Part shown: positions 9,417-21,960 of the stretch, in pieces
Layout of the letters: the number at the start of each line of letters is the position of its first letter
How positions within the stretch are numbered: the stretch's first letter is position 1
Notes under the pieces: generated by a model
The model's input: the letters and a program-made list of their open reading frames with translations, nothing else
Told to the model about the DNA's origin: nothing
The model's database searches: none
Assembly (NCBI GenBank): GCA_023512835.1
Contig: CM042092.1
Coordinates: 43,294,258 to 43,358,257, forward strand
Direction: 5' to 3'
Source: Taxillus chinensis
Taxonomy: Eukaryota; Streptophyta; Magnoliopsida; Santalales; Loranthaceae
DNA length: 64,000 nt
Translations under genes and position numbers: made by a program

Positions 9417-12400
9417 TTAACTGTCTTTCATGGTTCTCCTAGAGGAGCTAACGCTTCGCTGTTGTGATGTCTTCCCAGAAACCTCACAAGGTGCCTGAAA
9501 ACCAATGTTTTCCACAGCTCCTACTGTCCTAAACCGTCTCTTATTCACCTCCTCAACCAATGACCGATGCAGTAATTGGCTGCGAACATCAACAAATGAC
9601 CAGTTCCGTGCCAATATGGGGCTGCCTCTAAATCCAGAATTATGCTTAGCATTACAGGCAACTCGTGGCTCCAACAAAGTCTGACAGTGCTTGTAGCAAT
9701 TCTGAGCAATTAAACTCCCGGTGCAGTGGTATTCTTGAGGGAAAAACCTTGCGGGAGAATTTGGAATGGGATGTTGATCTCTTCTGGCAAGGCTCATACC
9801 AGAATCGAGCTCATTACTGGAATTGTAATTCAGGTGGGAATATTTCACAGTGTGCAAAGAGGAGCTTTGTGAACTGGCATCATCAAATAAATCATCTGCA
9901 AGCATCACGCGTGTTTCAAAGTGACACTAGAATTTATTCTAGTCTCAACCAAGGGCTGTCTAGAAACTGCTAGAAAACTAATGCGTCTAGTATAGCTCAC
10001 TTGCTGGAGTTACAGAAGTTTGGGGTGTTGGGTCTTGCTTGAGTTTTATTATTGCTTTGGTTACTCTTGTTGTTGGATTGTTAATTTGTGCTGTGTCCTA
10101 AAGAATAGATGTGTCCCATGCCTTGGTCCACCTTCAGCTCATCCAGTGATTGTTGCGGTGGTGACCAAAGGCTACATTGCGCTTAGAGCACTTTTCATCT
10201 TAAAGCACTTTTGCAAGTCATTTATCATTATAACTTTGGTCACAATGATGATGGAGATCTCAAAACAACTAGTTATAGTAGTGGTCATAATGATAAATGA
10301 CTTGCATCATCCCTACAGAAATCAGTAAATCCTAAATAAAAGTGCAATACCTTGAAGCCAGTCATGGCCAGAAGTTGCTCTTCCTGTTCCGCACGAGTTA
10401 CTGAAACAAGATAGTGAACGCTGGGATGATGAGCAAGAGGAATGAGAACAGGGAGGATTATGGGGGCTTCCATCATCATCCTGGTAGTTAAATGTATGGT
10501 ATTGCTCATGAGGGAGATCCCATCTCTTCCACTGTGGTAATAGAGTAGAAACCTCTCTATCAATCATATTTGATATTTCAAGTGAGTCCCATTCAGTGAT
10601 GTCTAACTCCTTTACCATCTCTGTGGCAACACTCAGAGGAGTGTCTGTGACAGTGTCAAAAGGAAAGTACACATTTCGAACCGAACCTGAGAAACCCAGT
10701 AGAGAGGCCCACCCGTCAACACTAAATACCCAAAGCAGGCTACAGCAATGGGCCAAGATCACATTAGATGCTGTGCAAGCACAAGTACTGAAGCTATTTA
10801 TGGAAATTAGGAGCAGATGATAGTGATGGACTGTTAGTATAATTTTTTATTTGAATCATTTGTATAACTTTTGACTTAAAATAAAAATAAAAAAACAAAA
10901 ATGAAAATATGATGGATCAACTCCGAGTACAGTTCAACCAGGATCTGCATTTACAAACCAAAGCTTAATAAAAATTTTGAACAATATACTTCCAGTGTCA
11001 GAGTAAAAACTTTGTTTCATTATTTTTTAGGACACAGCACTAGGCCATCTTGACTGGAATCTCGAGTTGTATAGTGAGTCGGCTCAAGCCTTATGATCAT
11101 GAAATCACAGTGTTTCCTTAATAATTATTATCTACCATTGATAAAATTATTGAAAAAGAAAAACAAAGTTCTAAATAATGAGAAATGTAGTGATTAAGGA
11201 CTTGGATATTCCTCATAGTAAGGGATGGTAATCATTGACTTTTACTTTAACATAATTGGTTCAGAATTTATAGTAAGAGACTAAAGACACAAAGACGCAA
11301 TTGATAGAACATCAATAGTACTAATGTTAGAGATTGGTATATATTAATATACTGATCGTGTTAGCATTGGTGGGCAGCTTAGGCTATGGGGCAAGTAAAA
11401 CAATCCATATATTAATGTACTTTTACTTCAATGACAGATTCATGTTTTCTCCTATCCCGGTTTTACCTCACTTGATCAAGGCTAACATTAAAATAAAAAA
11501 TAAAAAACTCATGAGCTTATTATGGCATCCCAAACTGTGTAATCTGCACTTTGACAATGTTGACATCAAAAGAATGCCGGACTTAAAAAGGCATTGTACC
11601 TTCTTTTGCAGCGATCTGCACTTTGAGGAAGATGGTATCGTCTTCAGGGTGGTTCAATTTCCCTGTAATTGTCATGTTGGTCCGTAGCGGATAAGGATCA
11701 TCACTTAAACGCAGATTTTCTATGTTGTTCAGCAGCGGCTTTAGACCAGCAAGCCCTGTTCCAGGAGCCAAAGCTAGCATTTCCCTTCCAGCAGCGAGAA
11801 ATGGGTCGAGCAAGAGGTCCTTGGCAGGTAATCTGTTTGAGGCAGGTTCCAAGCATCTCCCAATGAATCTTCGGGCTTCTGGGTCTTGAATCCGGAAATA
11901 TGCGGCCGGAAGCTTTCCCTGGTTCATGAATGCATTGATTAAGATTGTGTAATGGAGCCATAAGGATATTCAGACGTCAGCATCCTTACCGATGTCACTT
12001 TTTTGTAGATTTGGGCAGGATTAGTGCATTCGCTATAAGGATATTCAGACGTCAGCATCTCTAAAAGACACATGCCAAAAGAGTATACATCAACTAGCTC
12101 ATTGTATTCTTCCTCATAGAGCTCTGGGGCCATGAACTCTGGTGTGCCTAATTATCAACATGGTTAACCAAAAAATAAATGGTAATGAATTTTCGTAGAT
12201 ATGATTAAAAAAAGGTTGGAGACCAAAAAAAAAAAAAAAGGGAAAAACACGCATTTACCAATAACACTATGGGCTATTTGGGCACCACGAAGAACGGCTG
12301 CGAGGCCTAAATCACCAATCTTGACCTGTCCAAGATGGCCATTGACGAAGATGTTGTCGCACTTGATGTCTCGGTGGATTATAGGGGGGTTTTGGCCATG

Positions 12401-13349
12401 AAGATAAACCAACCCCCGTAAAATCTGCCGAGTCCAGTTTTTAATGGCTTGGATGTCCACTCGCTTATATGTGTTCCTGTATCTGCACAACCACAGCCAA
12501 ATGGGATGCGGGACGATGCATTTATAGACAGTTTGTGTCAGGCGCCATGGAGTTACTAGATCACCATGTATAGACAGAAACAAAATGATTTTAATTTAAG
12601 TAAAGCCAAAAGTAAATGATTAAATAGGGAAGAATATTTGTCCGCACTGTCTGAGGGTGCCGGAAGTGAACATCTCAGTGATGAAGTTGAAGGTATTGCG
12701 GTGGGGGTCTACCCAAGAGGTGTAGAATTGGATGATCGAATCGTGGTTGAGGGTGCTGAGAAGGTGAACCTCCGAGTAGAGGCGCTGCAACTCTTCTGGG
12801 GACCGGAGCATAACCTGGGAAAGATACACCTGGCTCCATGCTACCTCCATTCCCATCACCTCGTCTATTGCCTTGTACACCGTTTTCGTTGCTCCTTTCC
12901 CCAACACTTGTTCAAACTGGACACATCCATACACACATCAATTCCCAGATCCATTTTTCATGCGTGTTGGTGTGTGTTTAAGTGGGAGAGAGAGAGAGAG
13001 AGAGAGATTCCAATTGAATCCTGATAGCAAAGTTAATTATATACATATCAAGCAATAAAGGAAGAAGGCAATTGTTCATATATATATAAAACTGCACTCA
13101 CAACATTGCATTATCACGCAGACCAAAATATGGCAACTATAATTAAAATAAATGGTAGAAAGGGAAAGACAGAGAGGGTAGAGCATAATTAATTACTCTA
13201 GCGTAACGACCAGTGGGGTCGGTTTCGACATATAAGTGGGATGGAGAGCAACCGGAGGAGGAGCTGTCTGCGTATGCATCACCATCATGGGAGCGCTGCT
13301 CCTGCTCCTGCTCCTGCTTCTGTGATTGTATTTGAGAAGCTCTGTTCAT
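9417..13349 (-). CDS. WNK: WNK (with-no-lysine) serine/threonine protein kinase, seven coding exons
   Basis: Coding exons (minus): 13349-13197, 12916-12648, 12482-12259, 12147-11990, 11918-11600, 10686-10351, 9895-9417. All introns are GT-AG; the exons sum to 1938 nt, or 645 residues plus stop, with matching phases. The kinase domain starts near residue 52 after [12 protein letters not shown]. The P-loop [11 protein letters not shown] carries the WNK-specific Lys (K62), while the usual subdomain II Lys is replaced (VAWSQV, Ser79). HRDIKCDN (177-184), DLG rather than DFG (198-200) and APE (222-224) are present. After the kinase domain, VRNVYFPFD (377-385) opens the OSR1-C-like/PF domain typical of WNKs. 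Length fits the plant family (roughly 500-700). Plant WNKs act in the cytoplasm in clock, flowering-time and osmotic or ABA signalling. The start was chosen because exon 1 supplies the conserved ETDPTGRY segment. The subgroup is not resolved. Confidence 0.93.
11919..11989 (-). other. 71-nt WNK intron 4 containing a copy of exon 4 sequence
   Basis: The intron begins GTAAGG and ends CCAG, and is very short. Right after the donor it holds a 25-nt segment (11960-11984) identical to exon 4 at 12035-12059, the stretch coding MLTSEYPY. Splicing it out restores KKVTS-GKLP, as in other plant WNKs. Confidence 0.8.
12986..13007 (+). repeat. GA microsatellite in WNK intron 1
   Basis: Eleven GA-type dinucleotides within the first intron, about 70 bp upstream (minus sense) of the exon 2 acceptor. 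Confidence 0.9.
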
Positions 13350-13800
13350 GCCTGCAGTTGGATTATTTTAGAAACAGATTTGCAGCAGCCTAGCAGGAAG
13401 ACGTAACAGTACTTCTTTCCCATACAACTTGTAATCTCTGTGTGTGACGACTTACTGTGATTAGTACCATTAACAGCCTAATCCATTTAAACATTTAATT
13501 TCATCCATTTAAAAAAAAACTGACCGTGGACTTGGGATGGACATCGGATATCTAGTCCGGTACTATCTGCTATTCAATATAATACAGGGCAGCAACTACC
13601 GACGAGACAACGACATCCGCACAGAGTAAAAGACTTGATAGAGAATTGGTGGCGCATTTGATGGAGGATGTGGTGCTCGCTGGCTGCAGAGGCTGCGGTG
13701 AGCTGAGTCATTTGGTTGGCATGAAGCTAAGGGTCGAAACAGACAGGCTGTAATGATTTTGATTGATAGCTAGAAGATAGATACGCATATTTTATATTTT
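13350..13800 (-). promoter_or_regulatory. Presumed WNK 5' leader and core promoter
   Basis: A TATAAAATA motif (minus strand, 13796-13788) lies about 440 bp upstream of the ATG and could position transcription near 13760. The sequence directly before the ATG (CTGCAG then GC-ATG) could be an acceptor for a leader intron. Neither is proven; no other gene was seen here. Confidence 0.35.
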
Positions 13801-14476
13801 GGTGAGGGAGAAAAAAACAAACTTTGGAGGTTTGAGGACCGAAGAATCAGAAGTCAGGAGCCAGCCTTGTCAATCATTTTCATATAGTGGCACTATGGCT
13901 TGTCCAACAGGCAGAGCCAATAATTGGAGCCTAGAATGGGAGGGGATAACATAATAATAATTTGTTTTGATAGGATATTTTATAAGTCGGATTTACGTGC
14001 CATTCTTAGTGAGGCTAGCTGAAAATTAATAATACACGAGCTTAGAATAATATTGAAATCGATTCAATTTAAAAAAATGTATTATTAAAAATTAAAATAT
14101 TATTTTTTACATGATTCTAAAGAGTTTGTACTAAAAAAGTATAATAATCTGATAAATATCAGAATTTAAAGGTAAAAAGTGTATTTTTTGAAAATTTGAG
14201 AGCGGCAAACTCTTTACGAGAATATGCTATAATTTTTGTCGATACTTACAAATAAAAAAAGCACAAAATGGTTCATTATACGCAAAGATATGGTTATTTG
14301 AAAATTCTACCTAAAATTACAGTCCACCGGAAATAGTTACAGTTCACGTAACCCAAAAACTCGTAAGTAGAAGATTTAATTCAATTTGATGATTCGGTTC
14401 TAAAAATAACAGCTTTTCCTGAATCGAAGACTTATTTTCTAAATCAAAGTCCCTATTTCCCAAACCAAAGACCTGT
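13801..14476. other. Intergenic AT-rich sequence
   Basis: No reading frame, repeat family or RNA gene was recognised between the WNK promoter region and the old LTR remnant. Confidence 0.5.
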
Positions 14477-15041
14477 TGTCACATGTCGGATTTTTGACCT
14501 ACAAAAACCGATTAGTGAATCCTCATGCCCATACCCGAAGAGACAAGGGATTGGTGATAACACTGAGTAAGAGACCTTAGCACGGGTGCCGTTCCTAAGC
14601 CATACCACACACATAGCACAATAATACATAAATTCCATTTCAATTCACAGTGCAAACATACATACATGCATGTTACTTCTCCCATGGGATTACATCATAT
14701 GATTTGAATCCAAACATATAAAAACACACATAACAAAGTTTCCACATTGGGTAAACCTCCTAGCTCCTGTAGGCACTTAAAACCAACAAAGACAAATACA
14801 ACTGGAGGGGTGAGTAATCACAACTCAGTAGGGATCATGTCTCCCCAAGCCATCTAACTCATACTCTATCCATAGTTACCGTGTAGGCATGTGCTCGCGT
14901 AGTATCACATTTTACCCACAAAAGCATATTCATCAGTTCTCATCCTTTATCACTATCGCAGATATCTCATATCATCAAATATAGCTTAAAACATCACAGC
15001 CTCACATGCCCCAACACAAGCCATGCTTCTTAGGCACCATT
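14477..15041 (-). repeat. Old Tekay-type LTR remnant, first part
   Basis: Starts TGTCACATGTCGG and aligns with the gypsy-B LTR in the stretch CATGCCCATACCCGAAG..ACAAGGG and again at GGAGGGGTGAGTAATCAC..AGTAGGGATC. It is much more diverged than gypsy-B or gypsy-C. It is interrupted at 15041 by a nested LTR element and resumes at 20779. Confidence 0.7.
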
Positions 15042-17816
15042 TGTAAGATACGAGATTTTTAATAAAATAATAAATATTTATTATATTTATAATTAAACTA
15101 TTTTGATCATATATATTATTTGATAGCGTGTAGGATAATTATATATTGCATAAGATTTACTTTTCATAGATAAATTACAGTTTAAGAAAATAAGTGTGTT
15201 TTCTAATGAGATGTTTTGTTATTTCACCTAACTATATAATTATTTCAATCGTTCGTAAATAATTTCTTGGTTGACATGTTGAATCTAAATCAAATAATAT
15301 ACAACTTTGAGTTTATCACATCAAAATTTATTAAGAGTTCTAAAATAAAAAAATGTTCATTAATATTCCATGACCAATAGTTATGCTTAGAAAGGATAGA
15401 CTAGCGTAGTTCTGGAAGTCATCTTTTAACTTTTAACTTGATATTTTTAAAACGTGCTCCAAATTTAGTTATGTATCTTTGGTTAAACTTTTATCCTCAT
15501 TGGATCAGCCCATTAGGAGAAACAATTTAAACAATGCACAAAGGTCTAGTAGCATGCCCAGAATTTCTAGTCTCACTTCAAAACCCAATAACTTTTGATA
15601 TACAAGTCCAATAGACTTGAAATTGGTCTCGAAATGTAGATAATTAAGTTAGGAATCCATCCCAATTGGCCTTATTTAATTTAATGAAGAATCTAGAAAG
15701 TTATAGTCAAAATAGCAGGCTATGTACCCATGTGACTTTTGTGATCAAAAGAACCTTCAAAGTCAAACAAATCCAAAAAAATTCAAAAATGGGGAAACAA
15801 GGGGGCCACGTGGTAGATAATAATGGGATAAGAATCAAATGATTTGAAAAGGAAAAAATTAGGGAAGAAAATAAGGTATTAAGGATAAAAATTTCACCTA
15901 CCACACCTACCACCTACCACCATCCTTGCCCTATATAAGGAGTGTTTTGCCTCCCCTCTTAATGCACAAGTCTCTCAAGCCATACCATGAAATTTTCTCT
16001 AAAAATACTCCCTTAAGCCCCCTTAACTCAAACCCTCTTTTGTTTTTAGTACTTATCAAGCGTCGAAGTTCTACGAAAGGTAATGCTTAAGATTTTAAAA
16101 TTTTGAAGTTACTTCTTATTTATTATGTAGATCTATATGGTTGGTTTTACCACCTCATATATACTATATTCATGGTTAGTTTTACCACCTCATATATATT
16201 ACTTACATGGTTGGTTTTACCACCTCGCATATGTTATTTATATGGTTGGTTAAACCACCTCGTATATACATGCATGATTGGCATTGCCACCTTATTTTAA
16301 AATATGTTATTCCATCATAGCATTTTCATTATATAGTTAAAGTAAAAAGATGAAAATATTGACTTAATGTTTCTTTTATTTTTAAGGTTCTAGATAGCGG
16401 AAGATCGTAAGGAATAACTTTCATAATGAATTCTCCCGACAATCGCCCTTCTTCTTCCACAACCCCGATTGCTAGTGCTTCAACCTCACAGCTACCCCCA
16501 TCCTTATCTCCTCTAGATCTTCCCTTTACACCCATGTGTAATATCCCATCATGGTTAAGGTGGAAGACATGTAGGAAAAATAGGCTTATCGAATGTCTTT
16601 TCTGTTCACCCAACACAGAAAGTAAATTTTATTCAAAAACTCTCAAGGAATATAACATAATTATTGCACAACTCAAGGCTTACAATGCATGGATCGAAAT
16701 AGGAGATGGAACCGCAATAGAAGTTGGAACCCAAATTAATATTCAACCCCACAAGCACGGTATGCTTATTAAAAGATATAAGTTAAAGTATGATATAAAA
16801 AAATAGATATGTGTGATATTGAACTTTTCAAGCATTAATGCTAATTTAGTGTTTTGATATTTTTTTAAGGTTTAAAATGCAGAGAACGAGAAGCGGTTTG
16901 TAAGCGTTTTTCTTTTCTTCATTCTCACTTTTCTCTTCCTCTTTATCTTGTTTTATTTGAAATTATTATTGTAAGAGTTTTATGTTTCTTATTCTTCTAT
17001 TTTATGGTTAAGAACATTAGTCTCTTTTTAATCTCTCTCTTAATAATCTATGCTATTGATTGGGGTAGATAACCATTTTGATATTCATGGTTATCCTTGT
17101 TAACCTTGAATGTTTTATTGGAATTCTATGATATGCTTCATATTATGTATGTTAAATTTGTAATAACCTCTTATGTTTGGACAAAGTAAGTTAATGATGG
17201 GTGGTTCCAGAAAGACCTCTAATGCATTGGGTAAAGAACATCACTGGAGAGTGTTAATCCAGCTGATAATATGTTATGTTATGATATGTTATGGTATCTG
17301 GGTAGTTAACCTGGATCATGATGTTATGATACAATGTCTAAACATAAATCTTCTATGTTATGATTCCCTTGTGAAATGTTGATCACATATGATGTGCAAA
17401 CGTTATGAAATCTTTTATGGTATTTCTTATGTTCGATATCTTTATGATTTTCTTTGCCCACTTATGTTTACTCTTACTAGGCTATTTGAGTTCACCATTT
17501 TTATGATTTCTTTTCTAACCCCAGGTAATTAAAGGAATGAAGAAACTAAGATAAGGAGTCAAGAAGTGCTTGGAAATAAAGTTGTATAGAATTTTAAAGA
17601 TTTATAAGTTTGATTGCTCGTGTGCTTGTTATGTAATAATGGGTTAAGAACACTTAGTCTCTAAACCCTTAAACCTTAAAGATCTTGGATCGAAATTTGT
17701 AATAATGAATGGTTTGTTTGATGAAATAAGTAATAGTTTGATATTTATATCAAACTTGTATATTTAATTTCCGTTAACGCACCCGGTTTGGGGGTCCCAA
17801 ATTTGGGGGCATTACA
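15042..17816 (+). repeat. 5' LTR of the nested element (about 2.78 kb)
   Basis: Contains a TATA box (CTATATAAGG, 15931-15940) and, downstream, about five tandem copies of a unit around GGTTGGTTTTACCACCTC (16136-16290). The last 1.2 kb matches 19545-20778. Short frames here are LTR sequence and not genes. Confidence 0.75.
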
Positions 17817-17818
17817 GT

Positions 17819-17830
17819 TGGTATTAGAGC
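17819..17830 (+). other. Primer-binding site, initiator-Met-tRNA type variant
   Basis: TGGTATTAGAGC differs from the canonical plant PBS TGGTATCAGAGC at one base (C to T). It starts two bases after the LTR end TTACA. Confidence 0.7.
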
Positions 17831-19544
17831 GATGGTTTAGTATAGGTTAGAGACTGAGTCGTAGAAATATAAAGTGCAATACATAAGTTGAGGGTCTTAG
17901 AAAGATAAATCATAGGAATAAAGTATAGTACGATACAAGAAATCAAAATCAATAAAACTTTAAGTGAACGCGTGAGATTATTGTTAGGAATTTTATTTTG
18001 TTTACTGATTGACTAAATGGTATTTCATGTATATATCTTGAAAGAAGTAGATATAGTAAAATCTAGTAAATGACACGGTGAAAGGTATGTTATCAAGTCT
18101 TTAATGTGATTTTAGGAAAACACACTTGTGAAAGGTACGTCACTCAGTGTATATCGCACACAAACACAAATTATTTTATTTCATAAGAAAATAGTACATA
18201 AAGGAATTACACCAACATTGAAATAATATAAAACAAATAGATTGTCATAAGAAACGGTATGAAAATTGGACTAAACACTTTGTCCATGAAAAATAAGAAC
18301 GTTACAAAAATAACAAGAACGGTAAATAAAATCTTGATGAAAGGAAACATTTTGTATAGAAGGGAAGGAGTGGTTGTTCTGCCGAATTCGAAGCTCGTCG
18401 TAGGAGAAGCAAGCTCGTTGGAGAAGCAATAACAATTGGCAAACCAGTTCGTTCGAGTGTTGATGGGCAAGAGGATCAAGTCGTCAAGATTGGGAAGCAC
18501 CTCACCGGTAGGGTCTTCGATGCCAACGAGAAGGATTCGAAGCCGGTGATGCTCGCTGGATTCGGCGAAGCTAGAGTAGCCCGAAAATGGTGCGGGACGA
18601 TGAGGCTTGAAATTGGAATCGAGACAGGGCTATAATGGAGAATGTGTGGTGAGGAATAAAGGCAGGAACGTGTGGTTGGAAATAAAAGGGAGGGAAAGCA
18701 AGCCTATAACTAATGTGTGGTAGGAGGTTTATATATATATTTACATATACATATAAAATTGATAGCCCAAACCAATTATAGGTATGTCAAATTCGGTATA
18801 TGTAATTAGGCTTGGATCAGCTCAGATAACAAGCAGGCCTCGTAAGTTGCAAATCATCAACCACTACTCCAGCAGGGAATGTATAAGAACCGAACCAAGA
18901 CGTTTAGAATATTCACACAAGGTGACACCACTAGGCCACCTCCTAAGAAATATCCAAGTAAGTAATCCAATTTGACGTAAGGACTATAATGCTCGGTCAG
19001 AGAAGCAAATAAATGATGACCCCTTAATTTAAATAGTTATCTTATGAAATCTTACTATTATTATATGCCATGTTTAACTTATGTTACTATTTTAAGTTTA
19101 AGTAACCCTTATATTTTTATATACCACGGTTATTTTATTTTTGATATATATACTCCTTTCTTTAATGACCAAGTAAATACCTATCATCCTGTTCCATGCT
19201 TTAAGTTTGGAATCTTAGCTTCAATATTGTGGCATGCTAAAGCTACATAGGTATAGATTTACTACACGTCGACGCCATATCATACATGCCTTATACCACA
19301 CGCCAAAGGCACTCACCCATGCTCTTGCTATATGTAGAAGTTAATGCACCTATGTTTCTAGGACACAGTCAAGTTATCTTTTATCTTGCTTTTTCTTACA
19401 CGCTAAGTTTACCCACCCCAACGAATAATACTATAAATGGAAGTGTGCGCCATTTCCACCATAGTTATAGATCTAGACAATAATTTCTCTTTAGTTGAAA
19501 AATGGCTTCCTACTATAAACTACCACGAAACTCAAGTGTTATAC
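17831..19544 (+). other. Internal non-coding region of the nested element
   Basis: No gag, protease, reverse transcriptase or integrase motif was seen on either strand. A minus-strand frame at 18207-18500 has no recognisable domain. Confidence 0.55.
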
Positions 19545-20778
19545 TTCACCCAATACAGAAAGTAAATCTTATTCAAAAACTCTCAAGGAATATAACATAA
19601 TTATTGTACAACTCAAGGCTTACGATGCATGGGATCGAAATAGGAGATAGAACCGCAATAGAAGTTGGAACCCAAATTAATATTCAACCCTACAAGCACG
19701 GTATGCCTATTAAAAGATATAAGTTAAAATATGATATAAAAAAAAAGAAAAAAAAGAAGAAGAAAGTGATATGTGTGATATTGAACTTTTCAAGCATTAA
19801 TGCTAATTTAGTGTTTTGATATTTTTTTAAGGTTTAGAATGCGGAGAACAACAAGCGGATTGTAAGTGTTTTTCTTTTCTTTGTTCTCACTTTTCTCTTC
19901 CTCTATATCTTGTTTTATTTGAAATTATTATTGTAAGAGTTTTATGTTTCTTATTCTTCTATTTTATGGTTAAGAACATTAGTCTCTTTTTAATCTCTCT
20001 CTTAATAATCTATGCTATTGATTGGGGTAGATAACTATTTTGATATTCATGGTTATCCTTGTTAACCTTGAATGTTTTATTGGAATTCTATGATATGCCT
20101 CATATTATGTATGTTAAAGTTGTTATAACCTCTTATGTTTGGACAAAGTAAGTTGATGATGGGTGGTTCCAGAAAGACCTCCAATGCATTAGGTAAAGAA
20201 CATCACTGGAGAGTGTCAATCCAGCTGATAATATGTTATGTTATGATATGTTATGGTATCTGGGTAGTTAACCTGGATCATGATGTTATGATACGGTGTC
20301 CAAACATAAATCTTCTATGTTATGATTCCCTTGTGAAATGTTGATCACGTATGATGTGCAAACGTTATGAAATCTTTTATGGTATTTCTTATGTTCGATA
20401 TCTTTATGATTTTCCTTGCCCACTTATGTTTACCCTTAGTGGACTATTTGAGCTCACCCTTTTTATGATTTCTTTTCCAGCCCCAGGTAATTAAAGGAAT
20501 GAAGAAATTAAGATAAGGAGTCGAGAAGTGCTTGGAAATAAAGTTGTGTAGAATTTTAAAGATTTATAAGTTTGATTGCTCGTGTGCTTGTTATGTAATA
20601 ATGGGTTACGAACACTTAGTCTCTAAACCTCTAAACCTTAAAGATCTTGGATTGAGATTTGTAATAATGAATGGTTTGTTTGATGAAATAAGTAATAGTT
20701 TGATATTTATATCAAACTTGTATATTTAATTTCCGCTAATGCACCCGGTTTGGGGATCCCAAATTTGGGGGCGTTACA
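19545..20778 (+). repeat. Partial 3' LTR of the nested element
   Basis: Aligns with 16605-17816 with scattered substitutions and an A-rich insertion near 19740. It lacks the promoter half of the 5' LTR, so it cannot be a straightforward copy made by reverse transcription unless later deleted. Confidence 0.75.
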
Positions 20779-21240
20779 CCATCAACTTACAATGCCTCTT
20801 AGGTGCTATCAAGAGAACCTCACAGGCTTATACCACAACTAGCCTCACATGCGCATACCCATCCCATGCCTTACATCCAAAGCATTATATCTCATGCCAA
20901 TAGCATCTCATGCTTAACTCTAAACTCATAACATCAATATTTCAAGCATCTCATGCATAACATAAATGTCATGGCACAAACATCTCATACATCATAACCT
21001 AATCATAAATTATGACATCGCATGCAACACACAACTGAAATCAATGAATAATAATTCAAAACATCTCATGCTTCATCTAGACATGGGAAATGAAACCAGA
21101 CACACATACAACACAATAAGATAAGCTAGACTTCTCAAATCACCTCAATTCATAGGTTTATAGCCCAAAAAATCCCCCACAGATCGTCCATGACGCATAG
21201 AGATCAAACCTCGAAGAAACACACATAGAAACACATAAAC
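20779..21240 (-). repeat. Old Tekay-type LTR remnant, second part
   Basis: Resumes the remnant interrupted at 15041; rich in CATCTCATGC-like short motifs, as in related LTR interiors. Decay prevents a confident far boundary; sequence after the LINE-like insertion (from 21781) may be the same LTR. Confidence 0.5.
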
Positions 21241-21780
21241 ACAACTCACAACAAGTTTTTTTAGGGGGGGGGGTGGGAAAGAGAATTTATTAGATGAAGA
21301 AGGAAGATGACATCAAACGTGGCAAGCCTCCCCAAAAAGGAGACGCCTTGGCCAAACTAAGGACAGACCCCTTAGGGCAAAAAGAAAAAGAGCATGGAGC
21401 CCCTTAGCTCTCATTAAAAACCCCCAAAAAGAGTAGCCGAGGTGCAAAAAATAATACATCAATTCAGAGTTCAAATAAGTCCCAGACATAAGAGAGATGC
21501 AAAGGCAAATTATAATAAAGAGAAACAACATATAGAAACGAACAGGCGAGGCCGGAGCACCGAGATGACCACCTGTGGAGAAATAAGAGAAAGAGACAAA
21601 ACAAAAGAAATAAAACAAAATGCATACCTGCACTTACCGCAGAAAGGAATAGTAGCAAAACGGTTGCACAGACAGCCTAAAGAGCATAGGCACCGATAGG
21701 AAACTAGCAGCATAACGTTGGTAAAAACATCCCAAACAGACCATGCACCAAAGAAGGACGAACAACTCACAACAAGTTTT
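21241..21780 (-). mobile_element. 5'-truncated LINE-like retroposon with 19-bp target duplication
   Basis: The 19-bp direct repeat ACAACTCACAACAAGTTTT (21241-21259 and 21762-21780) flanks about 500 bp. On the minus strand the insert ends with AATAAATTCTC, a C-rich run and a short poly-A. A long target duplication plus a poly-A tail is the hallmark of target-primed insertion by LINE machinery. No reverse transcriptase motif remains, so it is a 3' fragment. Confidence 0.75.
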
Positions 21781-21960
21781 ACGTGGCCAATACGCACCCT
21801 AAAATGAGTTCTCAACCACCCATAACCATCCAGGATCCCACCGCAAAGAAACGGGCAGAAAACGGCCCAAAACGCCCCAGGTTGACGCCCAAATCAACCT
21901 GTGGTCGACCTACAAGTTGACCCACCAATCGACCTATGCTGTGAGGGCCTTCCCTTTGGT
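21781..21960. other. Unclassified sequence, probably LTR remnant
   Basis: No gene seen. Composition and orientation fit continuation of the old LTR interrupted by the LINE-like insertion, but this could not be established. Confidence 0.3.

Larger units (their letters stand above)
15042..20778 (+). mobile_element. Nested non-autonomous LTR element (LARD-like), no coding capacity
   Basis: Begins TGTAAGATACG and ends GGGGGCGTTACA. The flanks CCATT (15037-15041) and CCATC (20779-20783) agree at four of five bases. The sequence ending in TTTGGGGxTCCCAAATTTGGGGGC at 17816 recurs at 20778, and about 1.2 kb before each end is nearly the same. A primer-binding-like TGGTATTAGAGC (17819-17830) lies two bases after the first LTR. 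The internal 1.7 kb has no gag or pol frame. The second LTR lacks the first 1.5 kb of the first one, so the element is either deleted or was chimeric. Confidence 0.75.

Noticed and set aside
12620..12934. ATG at 12934 as the start of the WNK protein
   Set aside because: It lies in intron 1, before the acceptor at 12917-12918; exon 1 supplies the conserved [10 protein letters not shown] in the correct phase.
16426..16806. 126-residue Ser/Pro-rich frame starting MNSPDNRPSSS considered as a gene or gag
   Set aside because: It spans the LTR of the nested element, lacks gag or zinc-knuckle motifs, and its 3' half recurs at 19604 as LTR sequence.
17173..20344. Two nearly identical 69-residue frames (17173-17382 and 20135-20344)
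   Set aside because: They are the same part of the two LTR copies of the nested element; no domain, and the duplication is explained by the LTRs.
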